From an uncultured Ruminococcus sp. (lineage in GTDB: Bacteria > Bacillota > Clostridia > Oscillospirales > Acutalibacteraceae): a stretch of DNA of 9,048 bases. A program made the position numbers and the translations under genes. A model generated the notes under the pieces. The model was given only the letters and a program-made list of their open reading frames with translations. It made no database searches and was not told the origin of the DNA. The stretch covers positions 1 through 9,048 of the forward strand of contig CADCQO010000100.1 in the NCBI GenBank assembly GCA_902803585.1, given 5' to 3'. Of this stretch, positions 1-5,950 are shown one piece after another (positions within the stretch are counted from its first letter, which is position 1; every line of letters begins with the position of its first letter).

Positions 1-1
1 C

Positions 2-526
2 GGCAATGGTTTGTCTGTTCTGGCAGATAAGGCTGTCGGCACAGCAAAAGGCTATACGCCCGCTGTCAAAGAAAAAATGCTCAGCGACTTCAGTACATAT
101 TATACCGCCCACTGCATGGATAATACGGTACCCTATGACGGCATACCCGCCCTTCTGGATACACTCCGTCAGCGTGATGTTCTCTGTGCGGTCAATTCCA
201 ACAAGCCCGATGCTTTCACCAAAAAACTTGTCCGCGCGCTTTTCAAAGAAAATCTGTTCGCTGAAATACGGGGCAAGCGCGACGACTGCGAGCGCAAGCC
301 CTCTCCTATGGGCGCAAACGCCATTATGCAGCTGCTGGGCTGTACGCTGAAAGAAACAATTTATATCGGTGACAGCAACGTAGATGCCCGTACCGCTAAG
401 AATGCCGGTCTGCGCTTCTGCGGCGTAAGCTGGGGCTTCCGTACCCCCGAAGAACTTCTTTCGGAAGGTGCGGACTATATCGCAGACACCCCCGCCGATA
501 TTTTAAAGTATCTGCTCACTCTTTGA
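2..526 (+). CDS. HAD-IA hydrolase, phosphoglycolate phosphatase-like (5' partial)
   Basis: This is the C-terminal 174 residues of a haloacid dehalogenase-superfamily phosphatase; the reading frame is open to the window edge, so the true start lies upstream. The first HAD motif (DxDGT) is therefore not visible. Motif II is seen in the strand CAVNSNKPD (Ser/Asn with following Lys), the motif III lysine in ERKPSP, and motif IV as GDSNVDARTAKNAG, which holds the Mg-binding acidic residues. The stretch CGVSWGFRTPEELLSEGADYI is the usual end of the Gph/PGP family, which is about 215 residues long, so about 40 residues are missing. Family members dephosphorylate 2-phosphoglycolate or other small phosphate esters in the cytosol; the substrate cannot be read from this fragment. 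The stop is 29 bases before the queH ATG on the same strand, so the two are probably cotranscribed. Family assignment is firm; the exact substrate is inference. Confidence 0.85.
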   Translation, partial: GNGLSVLADKAVGTAKGYTPAVKEKMLSDFSTYYTAHCMDNTVPYDGIPALLDTLRQRDVLCAVNSNKPDAFTKKLVRALFKENLFAEIRGKRDDCERKPSPMGANAIMQLLGCTLKETIYIGDSNVDARTAKNAGLRFCGVSWGFRTPEELLSEGADYIADTPADILKYLLTL

Positions 527-555
527 CTATTCCGGATAAGGACGGTATCGTTTCT

Positions 556-1167
556 ATGAATCAGACCCCAAAAGTCAACTATCAGCTGGAACTGGACAAA
601 ACGCTTCGCCATCTGACGGAACAGCAGATCCGGCCGAAACTTCTCCTTCACGCCTGCTGTGCCCCGTGCAGCAGCTATGTGCTGGAATATCTGACACAGT
701 ATTTCGATATCACGGTGTTTTTCTACAACCCGAATATCTCCCCCGAAGCCGAATACCGCCATCGGGTAGAAGAAATTCAGCGGCTGATCCGTGAAATGTG
801 CCCTTCCGTAAAATTCATCGAAGGACGCTATGAACCGCAGCACTTCTATGAAATGGCAAAAGGACTGGAACAGGAACCCGAAAGAGGTGTGCGCTGTCAT
901 AAATGCTACCGTCTGCGGCTGTCAGAAAGTGCCGCTGCTGCCAGAGAAGGCGGTTTCGACTATTTTACGACAACACTTTCCATCAGCCCCCAGAAAGACA
1001 GTGCTGTTCTGAATCGTATCGGCGCAGAAGTGAGTGACAGCACTGGTGTTCCCTATTTGTTTTCCGACTTCAAAAAGCGCGGCGGCTATCAGCGCTCCAT
1101 CGAACTGTCCGCCCGTTTTTCTCTCTACCGGCAGAATTTCTGCGGCTGTGTTTTCTCCCGTTCATAG
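556..1167 (+). CDS. queH: Epoxyqueuosine reductase QueH
   Basis: QueH (formerly DUF208) reduces epoxyqueuosine to queuosine in the tRNA anticodon wobble position, the last step of queuosine synthesis, replacing the unrelated cobalamin enzyme QueG in many anaerobes. The 203-residue protein has the family's cysteine pattern: HACCAPC (C34, C35, C38), RCHKC (C114, C117) and a terminal CGC (C196, C198), which in the family hold an iron-sulfur cluster and a second iron. The motifs FFYNPNI, YRHR, TTTLSISPQKD and FKKRGGYQRS are also typical. I chose the ATG at 556. A TTG at 523 is in frame and overlaps the upstream stop, but it has no Shine-Dalgarno site and would add 11 residues before the conserved part. 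An AAGGA at 538-542 is a weak, rather distant ribosome site for the ATG. The gene probably shares a transcript with the upstream phosphatase and ends before a hairpin terminator. Confidence 0.93.
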   Translation: MNQTPKVNYQLELDKTLRHLTEQQIRPKLLLHACCAPCSSYVLEYLTQYFDITVFFYNPNISPEAEYRHRVEEIQRLIREMCPSVKFIEGRYEPQHFYEMAKGLEQEPERGVRCHKCYRLRLSESAAAAREGGFDYFTTTLSISPQKDSAVLNRIGAEVSDSTGVPYLFSDFKKRGGYQRSIELSARFSLYRQNFCGCVFSRS

Positions 1168-1179
1168 TGTTCAAAAGAA

Positions 1180-1228
1180 AAAGCCCTTCAGGGAAAAGTC
1201 GTTCCGGACAAACTCCCTGAAGGGTTTT
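1180..1228. terminator. Bidirectional Rho-independent terminator
   Basis: An 11-base inverted repeat (1184-1194, CCCTTCAGGGA, with 1214-1224) extends through flanking A/T pairs to about 1180-1228 and encloses a 19-base loop. The plus-strand product ends in TTTTCT, and the minus-strand product in CTTTTTCTTTTG. It lies between the convergent ends of queH (plus) and the M23 gene (minus) and probably serves both. Confidence 0.85.
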
Positions 1229-1240
1229 CTATGTGGTCTG

Positions 1241-1978
1241 TTATTTGGAAGAAGCAGACAGAGAAACAGCGGAAAGGAATTTTTCGCCGGAAAGAATCTC
1301 TAAGTGCAGATGCGGGTCGTCCGACTGCTCACACGGAACAGTGCCGACATATCCGATCGGCTGACCGCCCTTGACAGAATCGCCCTCATGCACCAGTGTT
1401 TTTTCCGTCAGACCGCAGTAACGGGCTGTATATCCTTCGTGTTCGACACAGATCGTTTCTCCATACAATGCGTCCCGATAAACCGATTTTACTGTACCGT
1501 CCGTCATCGCCATCACTGCCGTTCCCATACCGGCGGCATAGTCTGTGCCTCGATGTGTACGCCAGTCATTTGTCGTCTTTGCATAAATCAGCGTTGTCAT
1601 GCTGAACGGTTTCAGGATTTCACCGCCTTCGACCGGACTGTAAAGCATCGTTTGCATTTCTTCACTGCTTTCAGCGGGTGCTGACGGTTCGCTGACAGAA
1701 GATTCTGTGCTTTCCTGTGACGGCTGGCTGCTCTCCTCAGATGATTCGGCAGGCTCTGATGCAGATGATTCAGCAGGTTCTGATGCAGACGGCTCAGGCG
1801 GTTCAGAATTTTCATAGGGTTCACCGCTTATCTCGTTGCCGGTGTGGGTATCCTGCGGCTGATAATATTCTGCAACACTTCCGTAAGTCGTTAATGCAGC
1901 GGCGGCCACTGTGACAATGCAGATTGCCAGCGCAATATAAAATCCCGTATTCTTCTTTTTGCTTTTCGTTTTGTACAT
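1241..1978 (-). CDS. Membrane-anchored M23/LytM-domain protein, SpoIIQ-like
   Basis: A 245-residue protein. It has a basic cytoplasmic start (MYKTKSKKK), one membrane segment at about residues 12-31, a long Ser/Glu/Pro linker at about 53-107, and an M23 (LytM) domain at about 112-235. The zinc ligands are present: H142 and D146 in HRGTD, and H225 in HLH (H223 and H225). The second catalytic histidine, normally in a YxHL motif, is missing: the protein reads YCGL at 187-190, so peptidase activity is doubtful. This degenerate site, the single N-terminal anchor and the pattern VPCEQSDDPHLHLEI resemble SpoIIQ-type proteins, forespore-membrane partners of SpoIIIAH in engulfment. That role is inference; a cell-wall-binding LytM protein outside sporulation is the alternative. 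The ATG at 1978 has GGAGGT seven bases upstream; the in-frame GTG at 1987 lies within that site and is rejected. The gene ends at the terminator shared with queH. Confidence 0.85.
   Translation of the reverse strand: MYKTKSKKKNTGFYIALAICIVTVAAAALTTYGSVAEYYQPQDTHTGNEISGEPYENSEPPEPSASEPAESSASEPAESSEESSQPSQESTESSVSEPSAPAESSEEMQTMLYSPVEGGEILKPFSMTTLIYAKTTNDWRTHRGTDYAAGMGTAVMAMTDGTVKSVYRDALYGETICVEHEGYTARYCGLTEKTLVHEGDSVKGGQPIGYVGTVPCEQSDDPHLHLEILSGEKFLSAVSLSASSK
1740..1800 (-). repeat. 24-base tandem repeat in the M23 linker
   Basis: Two near-identical 24-base units (1740-1763 and 1764-1787, differing at two positions) and a diverged third partial unit from 1788 encode the eight-residue repeat SASEPAES within the Ser/Glu/Pro linker. 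The units are a multiple of three, so copy-number change would lengthen or shorten the linker without breaking the frame. Confidence 0.8.
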
Positions 1979-1985
1979 AAACTGC

Positions 1986-1991
1986 ACCTCC
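1986..1991 (-). promoter_or_regulatory. Ribosome binding site of the M23 gene
   Basis: GGAGGT on the minus strand, seven bases before the ATG at 1978. It decides the start: the upstream in-frame GTG (1985-1987) overlaps this site and so cannot use it. Confidence 0.75.
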
Positions 1992-1996
1992 GCCTT

Positions 1997-2026
1997 TATT
2001 ATGGCTGGAGAAAAGGCAATTTATGC
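1997..2026 (-). promoter_or_regulatory. Possible forespore (SigG/SigF-type) promoter of the M23 gene
   Basis: On the minus strand GCATA (2026-2022) is followed after 18 bases by CATAATA (2003-1997), which resembles the SigG-type consensus (about GAATA, 17-18 bases, CATnnTA). I see no convincing sigma-A promoter in the short space after the upstream terminator. Against it: the predicted transcript start, near 1990, would fall inside the Shine-Dalgarno site, leaving almost no leader. It is a candidate only. Confidence 0.25.
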
Positions 2027-2048
2027 ACAAAACGGCACCGACAAACAA

Positions 2049-2076
2049 AAAAGACACAGCCGGAGCCATGTCTTTT
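2049..2076 (-). terminator. Rho-independent terminator with UNCG loop
   Basis: As minus-strand RNA this forms a 12-base-pair stem (2076-2065 with 2060-2049, including two G-U pairs) closed by a C(UCCG)G tetraloop, a member of the very stable UNCG class, and followed by a run of six T then GTTTGT. It lies 22 bases after the stop of the lipoprotein gene at 2098 and separates it from the M23 gene. Confidence 0.85.
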
Positions 2077-2097
2077 CAGTATGCACAAAAAACAAAA

Positions 2098-2703
2098 TCA
2101 CACCTGATTCAAAAGGTACTTTCTGCCGTCCTTTGTTACGCTGTAAGTTGCGTCGCCGGTGATGTTGCCCTCTTCACTCTGTACAACCTTTCCGCTCTCT
2201 GTGGTGCAGAGGAAAATGAAATGGGGATTGTTGAACTCATTGCCGCTGGAAGCGACTTTGGAAACATTGACAAAATACAAGCCGTCCGCGCCCAGCTCCA
2301 TGGTCTGACCACCGGGGGTGTTGTTATTGGAGTCGTCATCGTATACTCTCAGGCACAGTGCACTTCCGTCCCAATCTTCAGGCTTTTCAAACTTGATAAC
2401 AGCCAGAATGCTCTCATCTCTGTCTGCTTTGCTCTCTTCACCTTCGGAAGATTCAGCCGGTGCTTCGGAAGATTCCTCAGCAGAGGACTGCGGTGTTTCT
2501 GGTACAATTTCTGTTGCTGTGCTTTCTGCAGCGGCAGGCGAACTGCTGGTGATTTCACCCATATTCTCGTAGCTCACTGTACCGTCAGGCTGCACAACTG
2601 CTTTAAAGTAATACGACTTTCCTGCACATCCTGTCAGAAGAACAGAAGAACTTACCGCCAAAGCGAGCGCTGCAAAAATAGCTAATATCTGTCTGCGTTT
2701 CAT
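2098..2703 (-). CDS. Secreted lipoprotein with Ser/Glu-rich linker and a carbohydrate-binding-like domain
   Basis: A 201-residue protein with a lipoprotein signal peptide: MKRRQ, a hydrophobic stretch at about 6-22, then the lipobox LTGC with C26 as the lipidated residue. A short conserved-looking segment (residues 29-50) is followed by a low-complexity Ser/Glu/Ala/Pro linker (about 52-96). A globular C-terminal domain spans about 97-198, including KPEDWDGSALCLRVYDDD, PGGQTMELGADGLYFVNVS and NPHFIFL. The order W, xVYxxD, PG-xxM-x-x-x-x-DGxY, FIF recalls the beta-sandwich starch-binding modules of CBM25/CBM26 type common in Ruminococcus, but similarity is only by eye. It should sit on the outer face of the membrane. 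The ATG at 2703 is supported by GGAGG eight bases upstream. It has its own sigma-A promoter and its own terminator, so it is a single-gene unit. Function is unknown. Confidence 0.8.
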   Translation of the reverse strand: MKRRQILAIFAALALAVSSSVLLTGCAGKSYYFKAVVQPDGTVSYENMGEITSSSPAAAESTATEIVPETPQSSAEESSEAPAESSEGEESKADRDESILAVIKFEKPEDWDGSALCLRVYDDDSNNNTPGGQTMELGADGLYFVNVSKVASSGNEFNNPHFIFLCTTESGKVVQSEEGNITGDATYSVTKDGRKYLLNQV

Positions 2704-2757
2704 ATCATTACCTCCGTTATATATACTGCCATCTTTGGTCTTTGTATACTATATATA

Positions 2758-2785
2758 ATTATACACTTTGAGAAAATTTTTTCAA
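2758..2785 (-). promoter_or_regulatory. Sigma-A promoter of the S/E-rich lipoprotein gene
   Basis: On the minus strand TTGAAA (2785-2780) is followed after 16 bases by a perfect TATAAT (2763-2758). Transcription would start near 2751, giving a leader of about 48 bases that carries the GGAGG ribosome site. Confidence 0.7.
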
Positions 2786-2900
2786 TATCTTTTTTTAAAT
2801 TATTTGTAAATTGTGCAAAATAACGATAAATAGTACTTTCATTTTCCGAATAGAACAAAAAAATCGCTATTCAACATATGAAGATATACCATAAATACTA

Positions 2901-2929
2901 TTGACGGAACGGGTTTTATTTTCTACAAT
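2901..2929 (+). promoter_or_regulatory. Sigma-A promoter of the HAD-lipoprotein-fabV operon
   Basis: TTGACG (2901-2906), a 17-base spacer and TACAAT (2924-2929) form a near-consensus promoter. The start would be near 2936, about 117 bases before the HAD start codon. It is the only strong promoter I see upstream of the three genes. Confidence 0.75.
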
Positions 2930-3052
2930 AAAACTGTGCATCAGTCTGAAGGGGATTTTGTCGTCAGGACAGAAAATTCTCTCTGCATTTTGCACAAATG
3001 GAAGGAAAAAATCATCATAGCTGACTGCTTATCAAGAAAGAGGCTGTATAGT

Positions 3053-3886
3053 ATGCTGTTCAAAATCATTTCGCTGGACATTGACGGAACACTCACCAAC
3101 TCCCGCAAGCAGATTACCGCAAAGACCCGTGACCAACTTATCCGTTTTCAGAAAAACGGAGGCATTGTTGTTTTAGCCTCCGGCCGTCCTACTGAGGGCA
3201 TTCTGCCTTATGCCAATATTTTGCGGCTCAGAGAGTTCGGCGGATATATTCTGGCGTATAACGGCGGTATCGTCATCGAGTGCCGCACAGGAAAGGTGCT
3301 TTTCAGCAATACTTTCCCGCTTTCGCTCATTCCCGATATCTGTTCTGTTCTCAAGGATTACCCCGCCGGCATCACAGCCTATCAGAACGGCACGATCATT
3401 GTTGGCTGTCAGATGAACCGCTACGCTGTCATCGAAGCCAATATTAACCATATGCCCTTCTGCTTTGCAGAAGATTTCCCCTCCGCTGTTACTTCTGAAA
3501 CCGCAAAATGTCTTCTGCACGGCGAACCGTCTGTTATCAGCGAGCTGGAAACCGTCCTCAGCGGGCTTTTTGGCGACAGAATCGGCGTTTACCGCTCCGA
3601 GCCGTATTTCCTTGAACTGGTTCCCCAGAATGTGGATAAAGCGGCTTCACTCGACCGTCTTCTGCACCTGCTGCACATCAGCTCCGATGAATGTATCGCC
3701 TGCGGTGACGGCTTTAACGATGTTTCTATGATACGCTACGCCGGTCTGGGCATCGCAATGTCCAACGCTTCCGAAGCCGTTAAACAGGCCGCCGATTACG
3801 TTACCGACTCCAACGATGCGGACGGTATCGCCTGCCTGCTTTCCAAAATGGGACGTTCTGTTTTCCCCTCCCTCGCCATGCTGTAA
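3053..3886 (+). CDS. Cof-type HAD-IIB family phosphatase
   Basis: A 277-residue cytosolic phosphatase of the Cof/YidA branch of the HAD superfamily, which act on sugar phosphates, nucleotides or cofactor phosphates. All four motifs are visible: DIDGT (nucleophile D9, acid/base D11), LASGRPT (S43), K196 in VDKAASL, and GDGFNDVSM (D219, N222, D223). The C2-type cap lies between motifs II and III, and the length is normal. I placed the start at the ATG at 3053, which puts DIDGT at residue 9 as in the family and has AAAGAGG nine bases upstream. An in-frame GTG at 2936 coincides with the predicted transcript start and would add 39 unrelated residues, so it is rejected. It is the first gene of a likely operon, with 28 bases to the next gene. 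The true substrate is unknown. Confidence 0.92.
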   Translation: MLFKIISLDIDGTLTNSRKQITAKTRDQLIRFQKNGGIVVLASGRPTEGILPYANILRLREFGGYILAYNGGIVIECRTGKVLFSNTFPLSLIPDICSVLKDYPAGITAYQNGTIIVGCQMNRYAVIEANINHMPFCFAEDFPSAVTSETAKCLLHGEPSVISELETVLSGLFGDRIGVYRSEPYFLELVPQNVDKAASLDRLLHLLHISSDECIACGDGFNDVSMIRYAGLGIAMSNASEAVKQAADYVTDSNDADGIACLLSKMGRSVFPSLAML

Positions 3887-3914
3887 TCATTATCTGAAGT
3901 GAGGACGTGAGTGA

Positions 3915-4676
3915 ATGAAAGGAAAAATCGTTTTGTCTGTGCTGCTGCTGACAGTGTTGGCTCTGGGCGGCTGCGGACAAAGAAAGACCAGCCAGCCGTC
4001 TGCCGATGACGAACATATTATTTATGTGTCAGAAGTCAGCCAGACATCTATGGGAAACAAGGTGATCGAAAAGCCTGTTTCACCTCAGATTTCCGTACCG
4101 GAAGGCAGCATCTCTCTGAAAGATGCCTGCAAGCTGCTTGATACCTGCACCAAACATGCGTTTTATCTGGCGGAAAGCATGAGCAGCTATCAGAAATACT
4201 GTTTCGGTATAGTGGATTATCAGGGCAGTTCCTACTATTCCATCTATCCGTATCTTGAAACCGCCGGAAAGCGTGTCTATGTGGGCACAAACTGTCTGGT
4301 AGCGCTTGACGGTTCTGCTGTTATGGCGGCAAACTGGATGGGAAGCTATGACACTGTACAGACCAATACCGCCGGCAGTGACAAGGATATCCGGAAAATG
4401 TACCCTGATGCAAAGATCACACCGAATGAAGCCTTTTCTGTACTGGCGCAGAAAGAATCTGTTTTAGGTCTGGAACGGCCCCTTGCAGATTATGTCTTTG
4501 AGATAGACGAAAAGCTGATAGAAGCGGGCAGTGTTCCCTGCTACTGCATAACGCCCAAGCTGGAATACACCGATCATATCGACCTGCTGAAAGTCTATTA
4601 CATCACTGCGGACGGCAAAGGGTCTGTTTTGTCCACCGTCAAGGGTTCGCCCACAGAATACAGCGAGTTAAAATAA
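3915..4676 (+). CDS. Lipoprotein with two divergent PepSY-like halves, function unknown
   Basis: A 253-residue protein with a clear lipoprotein signal: MKGK, a hydrophobic stretch at 5-17 and the lipobox LGGC with lipidated C20. After a linker (21-65) two halves follow the same plan. About 66-140 has SLKDACKLL, then YYSIYPYL, VYVG and ALDGSAV. About 168-242 has TPNEAFSVL, then CYCITPKL, VYYI and TADGKGSVL. The order helix (xxEA/DAxxLL), strand (YxI), strand (VYYI), DG turn and strand resembles tandem PepSY-type modules, but the similarity is weak and judged by eye. It contains six cysteines besides C20 (72, 78, 96, 127, 209, 211), unusual for an exported protein of an anaerobe. A GAGGA at 3901-3905 supports the ATG. 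It lies 28 bases after the HAD gene and 14 before fabV, so all three are probably cotranscribed. I do not recognise a named family. Confidence 0.8.
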   Translation: MKGKIVLSVLLLTVLALGGCGQRKTSQPSADDEHIIYVSEVSQTSMGNKVIEKPVSPQISVPEGSISLKDACKLLDTCTKHAFYLAESMSSYQKYCFGIVDYQGSSYYSIYPYLETAGKRVYVGTNCLVALDGSAVMAANWMGSYDTVQTNTAGSDKDIRKMYPDAKITPNEAFSVLAQKESVLGLERPLADYVFEIDEKLIEAGSVPCYCITPKLEYTDHIDLLKVYYITADGKGSVLSTVKGSPTEYSELK

Positions 4677-4690
4677 AGGAGAGATAACGT

Positions 4691-5863
4691 ATGATTATTC
4701 AGCCCAAAGTAAGAGGATTCATTTGCACCACAGCACACCCCGCAGGCTGTCAGGCAGTTGTCAGACAGCAGATTGACTATATCAAAGCCCAGCCCCACAC
4801 TGACGGCCCCAAAAAGGTTCTGGTAATCGGCGCTTCTATGGGCTACGGTCTGGCATCACGCATCACGGCGGCTTACTCCTTCGGTGCGGCAACCATCGGC
4901 GTTATCTTTGATAAACCAGCCGGCGGTGTCCGTACAGCTTCTTCGGGCTGGTACAATACAGCGGCATTTGAAGGCTTCGCACAGGCTGACGGCCTTTATG
5001 CCAGAACGATCAACGGCGATGCTTACTCTCAGGCTGTCAAAGAACAGACGATCGACCTCATCAAAAAGGATCTGGGCAAAGTCGATATGGTTGTCTACAG
5101 TCTGGCTTCACCCCGCCGCACAACTGCTGACGGCACAACTTATTCTTCTGTTCTGAAAACAGTCGGTCAGCCCTATACAAACAAGACCATCGACCTGAAA
5201 AACCGTGTTGTCAGCGATATTACCGTACAGCCCGCCACAGAAGAAGAAATCGCCGCTACCGTCAAGGTAATGGGCGGTGAGGACTGGAAAGACTGGATCA
5301 GCGCACTGAAAGCCGCTGATGCCCTTGAGGACAGCGCCGTCACGGTTGCCTACTCCTACATTGGCCCCGACATTACACACCCGATGTATGCAGACGGCTC
5401 TATCGGCAAGGCAAAAGACGACCTTTTCGCCGCCTCCAGACAGATCACCGCAGAAGGCACACAGGCATATATTTCCGTCAACAAGGCTCTCGTTACCCAG
5501 TCAAGCGCCGCTATCCCGATCGTACCGCTGTATATTTCCATTCTCTACAAGGTCATGAAAGCACACGGCACACATGAGGGCTGCATTGAACAGATGTACC
5601 GTCTGATGAACCAGAAGCTCTTCAACGGTGCCGCAGTCACTGACGAAGAAAACCGTATCCGTCTGGACGACCTCGAAATGCAGCCGGAAATTCAGTCTGA
5701 AGTACAGGAACTGTGGTCAACGATTGCTACCGAAAATCTCGGCACACACGCCGACATTGACGGTTATTTCGAGGACTTTTACCGCCTGTTCGGCTTCGGC
5801 ATTGACGGCGTGGATTATACCGCCGACCTTGACCCTGCTGTTGCCATTCCCAGTCTGGCGTAA
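4691..5863 (+). CDS. fabV: Trans-2-enoyl-ACP/CoA reductase (FabV/TER family)
   Basis: FabV/TER enzymes use NAD(P)H to reduce trans-2-enoyl-ACP in fatty-acid elongation, or crotonyl-CoA to butyryl-CoA. The 390 residues match the family end to end: the start MIIQPKVRGFICTTAHPAGC, the dinucleotide-binding loop GASMGYGLASR (47-57), GWYNTAAFE (86-94), INGDA, VVYSLASPRRT, VMGGEDWKDWI, the catalytic Y233-x8-K242 pair in MYADGSIGKAK, AIPIVPLYIS, GTHEGCIEQMYRL and RLFGFGIDGVDY near the end. The family's usual length is about 395-400 residues, so it is complete. At the end of the second strand, where homologues I recall have FEK/FER, this protein has FDKP (D74); this position influences cofactor choice. 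AAGGAG seven to twelve bases upstream fixes the ATG. It is the last gene of the operon and is followed by a strong terminator. No fatty-acid regulator site is visible. Acyl-ACP versus acyl-CoA preference cannot be read from sequence. Confidence 0.95.
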   Translation: MIIQPKVRGFICTTAHPAGCQAVVRQQIDYIKAQPHTDGPKKVLVIGASMGYGLASRITAAYSFGAATIGVIFDKPAGGVRTASSGWYNTAAFEGFAQADGLYARTINGDAYSQAVKEQTIDLIKKDLGKVDMVVYSLASPRRTTADGTTYSSVLKTVGQPYTNKTIDLKNRVVSDITVQPATEEEIAATVKVMGGEDWKDWISALKAADALEDSAVTVAYSYIGPDITHPMYADGSIGKAKDDLFAASRQITAEGTQAYISVNKALVTQSSAAIPIVPLYISILYKVMKAHGTHEGCIEQMYRLMNQKLFNGAAVTDEENRIRLDDLEMQPEIQSEVQELWSTIATENLGTHADIDGYFEDFYRLFGFGIDGVDYTADLDPAVAIPSLA

Positions 5864-5884
5864 GAAAATCCGTTTATCACATAC

Positions 5885-5934
5885 AAAAAACAGCCCCTTT
5901 CCGTTGTCAGGCGGTCAGGGGCTGCTGTTTTTTT
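5885..5934. terminator. Bidirectional terminator after fabV
   Basis: CAGCCCCT (5891-5898) pairs with AGGGGCTG (5917-5924); a small inner CCG/CGG stem fits in the loop. The plus strand continues into seven T (5928-5934), and the minus strand into six T (5890-5885). It lies between the convergent ends of fabV and the TetR gene and can stop both. Confidence 0.9.
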
Positions 5935-5950
5935 GTCAGAAATATGTACT

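Larger units (their letters stand above)
2704..3052. other. Divergent intergenic region
   Basis: This gap of about 350 bases separates the minus-strand lipoprotein gene from the plus-strand HAD-lipoprotein-fabV operon. About 2740-2930 is strongly A+T-rich and carries one sigma-A promoter on each strand, listed separately. A small inverted repeat (GAATAG at 2848-2853, CTATTC at 2867-2872) lies between them; it has no T-run and no known counterpart. Bases 2936-3052 should be the untranslated leader of the operon. Short repeats there (TGTGCA at 2935-2940, TGCACA at 2992-2997) could pair, but I recognise no riboswitch. No gene is supported. Confidence 0.6.

Noticed and set aside
523..555. Upstream TTG start of queH overlapping the previous stop codon
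   Set aside because: No ribosome site lies before it, and the ATG at 556 begins the protein at the usual distance from the HACCAPC motif.
2023..2685. Plus-strand open frame of about 220 codons opposite the S/E-rich lipoprotein
   Set aside because: The minus-strand gene has a ribosome site, signal peptide, promoter and terminator; the plus frame has none of these.
2848..2872. GAATAG/CTATTC inverted repeat as a terminator or operator
   Set aside because: Only six pairs with a 13-base A-rich loop in very A+T-rich DNA and no T-run; easily due to chance.
2936..3052. 39-residue N-terminal extension of the HAD phosphatase from a GTG
   Set aside because: The GTG coincides with the predicted transcription start, and DIDGT normally lies within the first dozen residues, as it does from the ATG at 3053.
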